From: Coprinus comatus
Taxonomy: Eukaryota > Basidiomycota > Agaricomycetes > Agaricales > Agaricaceae
NCBI GenBank assembly: GCA_034638255.1
Contig: JAWPGT010000016.1
Coordinates: forward strand, 496,001 to 560,000
Direction: 5' to 3'
Length of the DNA stretch: 64,000 nucleotides
In this document: piece by piece, positions 1-10,743 of the stretch
Numbering within the stretch: the first letter of the stretch is position 1
Layout: each line of letters begins with the position of its first letter
Program-made: the position numbers and the translations under genes
The notes under the pieces: model-generated
The model's input: the letters and a program-made list of their open reading frames with translations, nothing else
Database searches by the model: none
What the model was told of the DNA's origin: nothing

Positions 1-2
1 GA

Positions 3-425
3 AGGAAGTTGATTTCGGCGGAAGGAGGGTGGGCTCTTTACGGTCAAGGCGAAGATGGCAGGGCTTTAGCGAACAACGGCGACGAGGAAAGCGAAGAGTT
101 CGGCATTTGGGAGAGTGACAGGGTAGCTAGAGCGGTTTCAAAAGCTGGTGTATCAGGTGTAATAGATCTGCCAGTGGGGAATTTGAAAGGAGGGAATAGG
201 AAGGGGAAAGTGATGAGAATGGATGCTAATACTAATTTAATGGTTGCGAGATCGGTATTACCTCTCCTTATGGGTGAACATTATCCGACAGACGAGGATG
301 AATGGATTGCAGTTGGCGTTTTTGGGTTACCTGCCGAAGGACACGAAGGAGCCAAAGGATGGTTGGATGGGTGGAAGAAGAGGCCGGTTTTGTCTCGGGG
401 TCTTGACGAGTACCTTGGCAATTGA
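3..425 (+). CDS. 3' end of a DUF2264-like protein (5' end outside window)
   Basis: The frame is open from the window edge to a TGA at 423-425, giving about 140 C-terminal residues. The stretch around DANTNLMVARSVLPLL followed by WIAVGVFG resembles the C-terminus of fungal DUF2264 proteins as I remember them, where an ADANSNLM-like motif is followed by a TWLxxAVF-like motif. That family has no settled function. No intron, signal peptide or membrane segment is visible in this part. The family assignment is from memory and moderate at best; a truncated unknown protein is the fallback. The start codon is outside the window. Confidence 0.5.
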   Translation, partial: RKLISAEGGWALYGQGEDGRALANNGDEESEEFGIWESDRVARAVSKAGVSGVIDLPVGNLKGGNRKGKVMRMDANTNLMVARSVLPLLMGEHYPTDEDEWIAVGVFGLPAEGHEGAKGWLDGWKKRPVLSRGLDEYLGN

Positions 426-1699
426 GGTGATTGTGTATTCCAAAGTGTATAGGTATTGGGAGAATAAATCATTGTCTGAGAAACTCTGGAACTATTTCAT
501 CTCTGATTGGTCATGGTGAGCATGAGGAGAGAACAAGGAGAGAAGGACACATCAACTTCGGCAAGCTCTTTGATAATGATACATGTTGGGTGTGGCGTCT
601 GCTGGGCGGTGGGGGGAGTATTATTCGGCATAAACAAAACATAACAGGGGCATCAATTAATTTGTTACAAATAGGAGTATACGCCCAAAATGGAAAAGAG
701 GACATGGAATTCCATTAGTTGGGTAAGGAGTATGGGGATTTTGACCAGCTCCTAAGGAGTTTTAACTTGATGGTTGAGCTCAAATATGATTCTAGTGGTG
801 ATAACTCATTTATTATTGTCGAGAAGTGATGGGATCCGAGGAATCATGGCAACCGATCAAGATGTGATTGTCGAGGAAGTCACAACGACTCACCAATTGG
901 GGTAGACGGGCAGCCTGGCATACTTAGTGCACGTTTCCAGGGACAGTGGTACAATACACAAAATGCTACAATACGGTCACCACCTGTCACCACTGACAAC
1001 AAGGTCGGCCTAAAGCGATGTTTCCGGGTCCCGGGGTGCAGAGAAAATGCAGGTAAAACTTTTATCATATACTATACACGCTGTCGGAGTTCAATAATAA
1101 CTGGCAAACTTCTATGCGTGTGGTGCGAGTGTTCTCCACAGATCAATAAACGTCACAAACGTAGAAGAATGATGTGATTGAGTTCGTCATCGTGGACGAA
1201 TGGGGATGAAGAGAAGCAGAACAAGGGTAGTTTTTGTTTTTTTTAGGCAGGAGTAATGCAGGGTCGCTGATCGGACATGGGATTTAATTATGCGCTGGAG
1301 AGTCGACGCTCGGTTTCCTTGCTTGATGGATTGGGACTTCTCTAAATCGAAAACGCTGGTCGAAAGCAATTGATTTGCGCACATTCATCTTCTGCAGCCA
1401 GGAGAACAACTTGTGAGTTAGCCTCAGTCTCGTTCTTTCGATTTCATTGACGATGGCAGGGCACCTAATAGTTGCTCAACGTTCATTCTTTGAGTCTTCC
1501 ATTCTACCAAATTTCTACCATCAGTCGGGCCTCGCAAAGTTAGCTCTTGATCTTTTACGGTTATTTCGCCGCCCTGCTTATCCACGACCATAACTAGCTT
1601 TTTCATTTCCACTCAATCCAACGTCGGCGGGTGCGCTTTTTCTTTCTGCGCGAAGTTTCTGCACGTACTGATAAAGCTCAACTAGCCTTGTCCACGCCA
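426..1699. other. Intergenic region, no gene recognised
   Basis: This stretch separates the DUF2264-like gene from the mucin-like gene. Reading frames on both strands are short and lack recognisable domains. The part nearest 1700 must hold the promoter and 5' UTR of the downstream gene, but I see no clear TATA box or other site. No repeat or tRNA was noticed. Confidence 0.5.
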
Positions 1700-4600
1700 A
1701 TGGACTCCTCGACAGGTGTGTTTTGATTCTTACCAGTCATACCTTTTTCGCTTCCTTACGTTGTTTCTTTTCTGTTTCATTGAACGATACTCCACCCCGT
1801 GTCTCACAGGTGTCCCGATTTCTCCGAGCGATAACCAACAAAGCTCTACAGACTCCTTCACCATTACCAGTTCTATCGTAGGGGATGGAACTGAAGCCTC
1901 TGTTTCACTTCCATTTGCATCGTCATCACCATCATCGTTCCCAAACATACCACCAACTTCAGTTGTATCCTCGGTTCCCATACTGACATCGCTATCGACA
2001 TCTCCAAGCCCGTCCCAAACACAATCACAACCCGAATCTACTCAACTCTCTCCTGCATTTACGTCCTGGTCTGCATCTTCAAGAACAAGTTCAACTAATT
2101 CTAATTTCCCATCTTCTCCACTTACTTTGTCCTCTACTGATTCCTTCTCGTCAACGTCAACACTGGGTTCTTTTTCAATAACCAGTCCACAATCGCCTGA
2201 ATCGGGTTCAATACCCGATATAACCACGACAAGTACCCTTTCCCAAACTCCCTTCCCATTTCCCTCGGTACGTACAGGTGTTTACGTTAGGTTTCGTAAA
2301 ATACGATGCTTATGTTTGAGTTTCATTTCATTCTTTATTTTAGTCTACAGATTCCACTCTTATTACTTTCTCAAGTTCTAGCATCCCCACAATTACTATA
2401 ACATCGGTTTCCATGTCTGAGACACTTTCCACGAGATCATCGTCTTCTGACTCTGACTCCGGGATATTCACAACAACGACTTCAATTATTCTCCCTTCTT
2501 CCCAACTGCCTCTACCTACATCAACTGAGACGACCACAACTATGTCATCGGAGGTACCGTCGGAAGGAACGACGTCGACTTCAAAGACATCATCGGGCTC
2601 GGAAGAATCTACATTTATATCTTCTACATCAACACAAAATCCAGAACCAACAGAAGTTCCTAAACCAACAGACACGACAGACACGACCACGCCTATATCT
2701 ACTATATCCAAAACACTGACAGAGAATACGACGATAATCGAATATACTACGACAAGTACAATTATGACGACAATTATGACCAGTGATGACCCTATACCCA
2801 CTTCTACCGATCGGGAAACTTCGTAAGCTTATTATTGAACTTCTTTGTGAGGACAGGAAAGAAGTTCTGATTTCATTATACTATTTCTTATACAGAACGT
2901 TCAATACCCCGTTTCCTCTTCCACTTACAGAGACTACCTTTACCTCTGATGAGTCTGAGCCGAACACCATTTTCAGCTCTAGTACCAGTATGTTTCCATT
3001 ATTCTTTTAGTATACCGTCTTCATTGACAAAAATCTTTTTTTAGTCCGCTCCCGTCGTACAACATCAATCTCGACATATACAACAACAAAATATTGGACC
3101 GCTTCATACCCCTCCACAACAATAACCTACAGCACCATAGTCACAATTGAAACTGGAATCCTAAGTGATGATGACAAGCCTCACCTCGGCCAGAACGCAT
3201 TTGCCAGGAACACAGGGGCTATTATCGGTGTCTCAGTTGCTGGTGCTATTGTTGTATTACTTTTGCTTGGGGGCTTTGTTTGGGTATGTGGGCGATGGAG
3301 GAAGAGAAGGTTTGGTAATGGAGGTTGCACTGAGGTGTTCTTTGGAGGAAGAGGCTTTGGTGGTGGAGGGGGTAATAGGAGTGGTGGATCATCTAGAGAG
3401 CAATTAAACTTCTTTCCTAGAAGTAGTGGGCATGGATTATTTTCTCCGACTCATAGTGGTGATAGAGAGAAGGCACAAAGTGAACGAGAACGAGAATGGA
3501 AACCTCCCTTGGATGATGAGGATTTTGGTTCTGATCCGTTTATGGTTCAAAGACCAAATACTTCTCCGAATCTTGCAGGATATCACAATGATAACTACCA
3601 TTTACCTGGACCCATTGCTGGAGATGAAGCCGCCGCTCAGGCGCATCGGCTCTCAAATCCGGACTCTAAAATGCCGGCTTATCTCACCGTCCGACGTGCA
3701 ATCCTTTCACCTCAGCCTCACTATTCCATGGATCCGGAGATAGCAAATTCATATGTGCTAGGTCAGGGGTATGGTTCGACCGGTATGAGTCCTTCTTTGA
3801 CTTCTCCTGCTGGTCCTTCGATACGTCCCAGAATTCCTGGGGAGGATGTTCATACAGAAGCAATAGAAGCAGAAAGGGAACGCGCGAAAAGTGTAAAATC
3901 CTATCAGTCTCAGCAACTCGAAATGGGTCAATGGACGAATGGGAGCATTGATCACCACCATCAGACGCAAGTCTACCTGCACCCCCCTTCATCTGACGGA
4001 CATTATCCACCTATTGCTTGGAATACCCCAGAGCCATTGAGTACAGATATGCAATGTGTACCTGCTGCATCAATGTCTGCTCCTGCGTCTACAAGCGAAC
4101 ATGGTACATGCACAACCGTAGTTGGGACATGGTCTATGACTTCTGTGGGTCATACATACGGACAGGGATGTACACCATTGATACCGGCCTCAACTCCGAT
4201 GAAAATAAGGCAACTACCAGCTCCACCTTCAAGTTATGCTCCACCTGCTGTTCCTCCTCCATTAGTACGAAGTGGGGAAACGTCAAGTGAAAGTGAAAGT
4301 TCGAAAAGTAATGGAAGCGGAAGTGGTTGGAAATCTGGAATATTGGGAAAACTGAAACACAAGAAGGGTATATGGAAAGGGAAAGGAAGAGGCTCAGACG
4401 ACGAGGAACAACAAAGGAGCTCATTAGAGAGCTCAAAGAGTGCTGGTATGAGAAGGTCAAAGAGAACTTATAGTCACGGTCCCGGACATCGTCCGTATGC
4501 CAGTCTGGGGAGTCATGGAGATATGAGAGGTTATAGTGGGACATACGCTGGTTATCCAAGTTCACTGTTGAACCCGCCAACTGTTAGATATCCCGAACCA

Positions 4601-5041
4601 GCACAAACCCTACCTGTCACTCCTGTCACTTCTGCGGGTTTAGGATACGCATATTCGACTAAAGAGGAACTTTATCAATATCAATACCAACAAGGATTAT
4701 ACCCGATTCCAAATCGTAGTACCAACGCCAGTGAACTCGAATTTAGAGATAACGAAAGCTTAGATGTTTCGATTTCGAACGACGGTTTACTCAATCCCAG
4801 AATGTTACCCCAAGCCTCACGGAATCGTGGTAGAACTTGGTCTCTTACAGAGTCTATAGGAGCTGTTAGCATGATGCGAACAGCGAGTGGGAAACTGTTA
4901 ATGAAAACCGGGAGTGCACGAGGAGAGGCTAGTGAAGGTGGGAGTGTGATGAGTTTGAGAGATTATGTGGATTATTCGAGACCGATTAGTAGTGGTGCTG
5001 TTTTGAGTGGCTGGAATTGGGAGAGAGGGGTGAGTGGGTGA
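1700..5041 (+). CDS. Ser/Thr-rich mucin-like single-pass membrane protein (five exons, about 1,013 aa)
   Basis: I infer exons 1700-1715, 1810-2267, 2344-2822, 2896-2987 and 3045-5041. All introns have GT...AG ends and the joined length is an exact multiple of three. The first exon is only 16 nt (M-D-S-S-T). About 420 Ser/Thr/Pro-rich residues follow, as in fungal wall-sensor or mucin-like ectodomains. A single hydrophobic segment (near 3210-3280, IIGVSVAGAIVVLLLLGGF) is followed by a basic stop-transfer RWRKRR and a cytoplasmic tail of about 580 residues rich in Ser, Pro and Gly. No N-terminal signal peptide is visible, so it may use the single membrane segment as a reverse signal-anchor. A wall-stress sensor or surface adhesin role is inference from architecture only. 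Confidence 0.75.
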
Positions 5042-5285
5042 TTGCTACTAGAAAATGAATCGAGAGATCATTATACATGCCGTTTTTTTTTCATGTTCGT
5101 TGCTTTTATACTACATACTTTATGTCGGTTTTTCTATTTTCTTTTGCTTTCGCATGTATTTTCTTCTTTGCATTTTTTCCTGTCTTTACACACCTTTTTC
5201 CTGTTCACTACTACATTTTTTGCTCTATTTTATCATATATGTGCCGTAGTCCGTTACCACATACCAGCTCGATCAATGGGATAAA

Positions 5286-6107
5286 CTTAGTATCAAAACC
5301 GAAGTTATTTCTAGGGAAGAAGCTTGGCCTGCTTTTCTAAATTCTAATCCTAATACCCAATCACAACCATTCCAACATGATCATCTCGAATCCCTAAAAC
5401 TCACATACTCACAATCAATACTGCCACTCAAATTATATCAAAATGCGACCTTTCCACGACTTCGTCAATTCTGTCATGCTTTAATCGATAGTGAAGAAGA
5501 AGGGACAGAAGATATTCATAAAGCATTAATCGATATGTTAACTTGATCCAATTGTTCACTCGAGATCGTTGATATTCAGGATTTTGGATTTGGAGGGAAG
5601 GTACTTGACGATTTTATTAATCATCCAACGGTACAAAGTGTTAAGAGAATTCGATTGGGAGTTACTGTTACTGAAGATTTTTTACGTCGTCTTACTTTCG
5701 ATTCATACCTACCCCCAACAAGGAACGCGGCAAATACTCAGAATGATAGGAACATTATTGGTAGGATTACACACCTCCCCACTGAAAAACAGATGGTCCT
5801 CCCAAAGTTGGAAGCGTTGTTTATATATGGAGGAATGACAATTCGTCGTGCAAGTACTCTATCAAATATGTTGATGTCTCGGAAACATCAATTAAAGAGT
5901 ATTGATATTGTTCTTGAAATAGGAGAAAGTTGGGACTGGGATAGGAGATATGAAAGATTGGATTGTGATCATGATGATGATCTTGGTGATGATATGTTGG
6001 CATTGTTTCATAAAGATTGGCAAGATTTTTCGCATATACGTATCTATAATATTAGAACTGGTGTGGATGTTGTTTGGAATCATCCTCTTCCACTTTATTT
6101 GTACTAA
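5286..6107 (+). pseudogene. 5'-truncated F-box protein copy
   Basis: This is the 3' half of the F-box gene found complete at 26661-28286 on the other strand. It begins abruptly at the duplication breakpoint, so the F-box and the first half of the protein are missing. It also has an in-frame TGA at 5544-5546 where the intact copy has CGA (Arg). A 12-nt Gln-Ser repeat tract is shorter here. The C-terminus (ending in Leu-Tyr-stop at 6107) is otherwise the same. It sits 245 bp downstream of the mucin-like gene in the same orientation and has no promoter of its own. I judge it non-functional. Confidence 0.88.
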
Positions 6108-7639
6108 GTAGATGATATTGTGTACCTTGGTAATTCAAGTTGGTGTATTGAATGTGTAACTCGCAACTCGGATTGATTGTATTCGTTGAACATTCTGTAC
6201 AGATGATGCACTGAGTAATGAAGCTTTAAAGTACAGTACAATACTACAGTTGTAGTATAGGAGTAAACTCTAACCACCCTTCAATCACTTCCACCCATCC
6301 TGAATCGATCTGTGACGCCGATATAGCGTTGATCATCCTTTCAAGGTAGTAAACGTTGTTCTTGACTACTGGTGCAATTTTGACTACTGGTGTAATACCA
6401 ATAACCCTGCTGTCCCGATAACTGACCCTTTTAACCCTATTCTTACGCAGATGGTGCTGATATGGTTTCGGTGCATCTGCATCTAGTTTGAATGGCTCCA
6501 GTGGGCCCCTTGGTTTCTGGATCTCCTCTGCCCATGACTTCATCCAGTAATGCAGGAAGTCCCATACCCCATAGGCTTTCCACACTGTCTTAGGCGTAGA
6601 CACCACATCTATATTATGTGGTGCTAAGAGGCTTCTTTTAAACTCAAGTGCCGCAGTAAGGGTCTGGCATTTTTCTGACATGTATCCTGGGGGAAAGTCA
6701 GTGCAATGCCAGAAGAGACACCAAGCAAACGACTCCAAATCGTGGCAATAACGTTTGTAAATAGTTCCATCGTTATGATGCAGCATCTCAACCGCCATAA
6801 AAGGTAAGGTTCCGGTACGCTGAAACCCGTGTCGTGGTGGAGAATCGTCCCCAGGATTCATGATTGTTGCGAGATCGAAATCATTCAGGACACCTTGTTT
6901 GGTTTCAGGGTTCACCATTAGGTTGGTTGAACTAACGTCGCCATGTGCGATACCAATCTTCCAAAGAAGAAAATGACCTGTGTTAAGCAGTGAGTAAGCG
7001 AAGATAATATTATAAACCACGGTTAACTTATACCCGACTGTGTCCATAAAAGCCTGAAAGAAGTCTTTTGGTTCTAGGTCTTTCATCAATTGAAGTTTTT
7101 CAGACACCATCCATACCAAGGAACGTGCTCCCTCTGAAACTTTTTCAGTATCAAGTCCGAGCAACTGACGGGTGAGCGCAGTGGATGATCCTGGAACTTC
7201 TCCCCAATTACGGACAGTTGGAATGTGGTTTAGCACATAGGGTTTTAGATCTTTAGGTAGGTAATTCTTGGCTCTGGACCTCGCCTCTTCTAAGATGACT
7301 GGCTCCTTTACACAACAAACTTCTGGCCAGTAAGCCTTGAAGATGGCATCTGGAAGTGTAGGCAATTCTCCATCCCTTGTCTCCGATTTATCCTCTATCC
7401 ATTCCACTGGTGCCGTATATGTACCGTCTTCACTCCGAGCTCTAGCATTGTTCGGACAGAATGTATGGGGCGCTCCATCAAAATCCGCAGAAAGTGAAAT
7501 ATTGGGTGTACCCCATGTCATCGGGTTGAAGTGTTGCAAAACAACAAACATTGAAACAAGAAGGGAAAGATGATGGACGATGTGGATGGGTTTAGTCTGG
7601 ATTGTCCCTTGGGCATCGTGATATAACAAAGCAAGGTTT

Positions 7640-9638
7640 CATCAGGAAATCACGCATTTGCTTGGGTCTACCTTAGGGTTGCTTAGACTACTTGTTGTAC
7701 TTGTACATCCTTGGTGAAAAATGTCCCAAGGTACTCTGAGGAGCTTTTTAGTTCCAAGTTAGGTCAAGGATAGAACCAAGTAAATCCTCAAGCTTTACTT
7801 GCTCACGAAAAATGTTAAACTTTAGTTTACATTATTAACACTATTTGTTTTTGTTCTGATCAATGATTATTGATCATCACATATGTTTTGAAACTTTTGA
7901 TGTTATCAAATTTGGACTTTGCAAAAAAAGCGGATGAGTGTGACATCCTACTCTCCTTGTCACACATCACTCACTCCACGTCACATCCCAATGGCAACAA
8001 TCTCACGAGATCATAATACCTCTGCCACATCATTACATCCCTATTCACTCAATTCCTAACAAAATCTCACGTTTTTAGGCTCTCTAGAATCGTCTCACCG
8101 TTTTGCTTCGAATGACGGCAGTTACGCGTTGCGTGGTTTAGTACTTGTACTATAACAGCCACTTTATTGAACAAGGTAAGCATACAATGTTTTTGGTCTG
8201 TTGTACTCATTTCATCACGCTTTGGCACGCGTCTTGGCTCTTTGGAACCGGCTCTTTTTTCCGCTTCGAACAAGCCTAGCCACACGTGCTATGGTCTAAT
8301 TCTCATGGTATGGCATGAATAATATTGGTATGTCATCACTCTGTAGTATCCTGAGGCTGTCTCACTCATTTCTTCACATAGAGACATTTACCTAGGCTCG
8401 TTTAGACCATTCGTAACTCCTCCATGACTGACCGAAGTTGATTGCGCTGTGGGGAAGGATTGGAGGTGTAGTGAGCAATACTCTGGTACTAGGTCCCAGG
8501 TGAGTCACTCTAACTAAATATGTAATATTTCGCTTGATACATGTTTAATCCTTATGATTTTAGGCTCATTACAACCGTCTTGACAACGCCGTCCGAACAG
8601 TGCCATTCGCACTCCGCACCACCCAAAACTCCGGTGCCGACACACTCCTCTCTGGTGAGTTACCATATATGTTCCTCCCCAACTAAATATTTAATATGTC
8701 ACTCAATATCTATGCACTCCTTTTGTATCTAGGCTCATTAAAATCACCTAAATGACGCCGTTCGAACGATACCATTTACACTGCACACTGTCCAAAACCC
8801 CTGTGCCGACATGCACATCTCTGGTAAGTTACCACATATGTTCCTCCCCAACGAAATAACTGATATATCATTCAATATCTGTGCACTCCTCCTGTACTTA
8901 GGTTCGTTAAAACCGTCTAAACGGCGTTGTTACAACGATACTATCCGCACCACGTACCCCTCAAAACTCATGTACCGACATGCAGATCTTTGGTAAGTTA
9001 CTATATATATATTACTCTCCAACTAAATAACTAATAACTCGCCCATTTCTTATCCAATCCTTTTGTGTTTAGGCTCGTTATAACCACATTAACCGCCCCT
9101 TTCCAACGCTGGTACTCGCACGCCGTACGGTCGAGTATCATGCTTCGTGTGATGTGATCTTTGTAACACATCATCCAAGGTTCGCTTTTTCTCTCCATTT
9201 TATGTTAATAATTACTTATTTCACTATTACAGTCTCTATGCTGATACAAAGGTATAAGAATGTATTAATACTGTAGACTAAGTTAGTATATCACATGTAT
9301 TATTACAACTTCAATGATATTTTTTTTTATTGTCCTTATTCCCTTACTTGGTGTGACCTTGAGAGTACTTGAATTATCCCGAAAATGCAAATAAAATCCT
9401 GTAAAATATAATTACAAGGTAGAAAAGTAACTTTTATGTGCTGTCCAAGTATGTTCAAAGCTATTCAAGTACACCCAAGTTAGAGGGACCTACTTGGAGC
9501 TCCTTGGGACAAATTTTCCAAGGAACTCCAAGGATAATTTTACTCTTCTTTGAATTCTATTGGGGTGTACTTGGAGCTCCTTGGATGCCTTTCTAAGTAA
9601 CTTCAAGTACCTCCAAGGACATGCGCGAAATCCTGATG
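7640..9638. mobile_element. 1,999-bp terminal-inverted-repeat element (element A)
   Basis: It is present in the left arm and absent at the matching site of the right arm, so both ends are exact. The termini are inverted: CATCAGGAAATCACGCAT at the left, and CATCAGGATTTCGCGCAT reading inward from the right. The flanks share TT (empty site GGTTTGGCC), consistent with a 2-bp target duplication. Subterminal regions at both ends are full of degenerate CCTTGG/CCAAGG motifs, suggesting long decayed inverted repeats. No transposase frame was recognised, so it looks non-autonomous. Its centre holds a tandem array described separately. Superfamily not assigned. Confidence 0.85.
8078..9110 (+). repeat. 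Tandem array of exon-like units with splice-site motifs inside element A
   Basis: Units of about 155-169 bp repeat with the same internal order: a GGTRAGT donor-like site (at about 8500, 8655, 8824 and 8993), about 75-80 AT-rich bases, a TAG acceptor-like site (8571-8573, 8730-8732, 8899-8901, 9070-9072), then an 80-91 bp GC-richer block beginning GCTCRTTA. Two more degenerate GGCTC blocks start near 8080 and 8395. The exon-like blocks are 81, 91 and 91 bp and contain no shared long reading frame. Whether they are spliced is unknown. Confidence 0.7.
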
Positions 9639-10476
9639 TTGGCCCTACAACGTCATCAGTATAACGATTCGGCCGGAAAATTCCTTAAACATCACCCTTG
9701 AATTGTAGTACTAGGCTGTGTGTAACGTTCCAATGACTGCGAAAATGATGTTTCGCAAGTTTCAATGTATTCCCTGGACAGAAAGGAATATTTAAAGCTA
9801 ATCATGTCCATAGAAGGAATGGACATACGTGTAGAAACAGAGATTTGGTTCAGTGGAGTATCCCAAGCCTTCGTATCAATCTCCACCAAGATACTACACA
9901 ACACATCCTTCCACTCGAGTTTGTGTCTAGTGTGCATTAGAGCAATCCCTCCCTCCTCATACACAGTCCAGTCCTCCGAGTCAAAGTTCATGTAGTTGTG
10001 TTGCTTTAAAGAGTTGGTAGGAGTTATGACTATATCTGGTTGGAATGCTGGCAAGCTTGGGTATCCAAGAGAGTCTTTTGCAGCCGAAATAATTGAATCA
10101 TGGATAGGGAGCTCATCCAAGGGGTAGAAATGACATGAAGAAAACTGCAGAAGGATTTGATTGATGATGTAGCTCAAAGTAATTCGAAAATGCGCCTTGT
10201 TTTTACATGTCGGACTATTCCATCAGAAGTCATTTACATGCATTTGAAGATATACACTTACAGTTGACTTAGACTTTCTTGCATAGCACGAGATCTCCAG
10301 TGCACATGTGGTACTGAAGAAGTGTCCGCATTGCAAAAGGTCGTGGCTTCGGTGAGGATTGCTTCAAATACATCTTTGGCGGTCTTGAGCATACTTTTGG
10401 TGTCAGAGAAAATTCTTCTTCCAATAAGGGCTCTAAGCAAAGAAGAGAGATTAACAGTAGTGATAGTGTCTGTCAT

Positions 10477-10743
10477 AAACCGGTGTTGAGAATGTTTATA
10501 GGATCGGAGCAGGTTTTAATCGAATGTCCGAGGATGTTTGCAAACTGAGGATTGTGACGTACGAAGGCGTCGGAGTGTGAAGTAATGCAATGACGTCTGC
10601 TTATTGTACTTATTGAAGGTTTACCAACATTTAGGTCAAAAACTCCATCTATACAAGATTGTTAGTTTGATCACACGGGGATTGAGTGTCAAGTCAGCTT
10701 GCAAGAGATTCTTCAATAATAATATAATTAATATACTAAACCT
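10477..10743. promoter_or_regulatory. Divergent intergenic region between FunK1 and CoA-transferase copies (left arm)
   Basis: The FunK1 copy starts at 10476 and reads left. The CoA-transferase frame starts at about 10744 and reads right. The 267 bp between them would hold both promoters. It is duplicated nearly unchanged at 23122-23395. No specific factor site is recognised. Confidence 0.45.

Larger units (their letters stand above)
6244..10476 (-). pseudogene. FunK1-type fungal protein kinase, left-arm copy, split by a TIR element
   Basis: The gene runs leftward from the ATG at 10474-10476. Exon 1 is 10262-10476 and exon 2 starts at 10214. The N-terminal lobe (around 9692-10214, with the motif EWKDVLC) is separated from the catalytic part (6244-7639) by the 1,999-bp insertion at 7640-9638. 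The catalytic part has the FunK1 signatures GIAHGDVSSTNLM (catalytic HGD for HRD) and NDFDLA (in the DFG position), then CHDLESFAWCLFWH. FunK1 kinases are an expanded family in mushroom genomes with largely unknown substrates. A 54-nt intron in the catalytic region has lost its GT donor (AT instead, near 7030) but remains open in frame. The insertion makes a normal full-length product unlikely. Confidence 0.82.

Noticed and set aside
1716..1810. Hydrophobic leader in frame with the mucin-like protein
   Set aside because: It starts with GTG, not ATG, and is bounded by good intron signals (GTGTGT...CACAG). The ATG at 1700 with splicing gives a clean frame.
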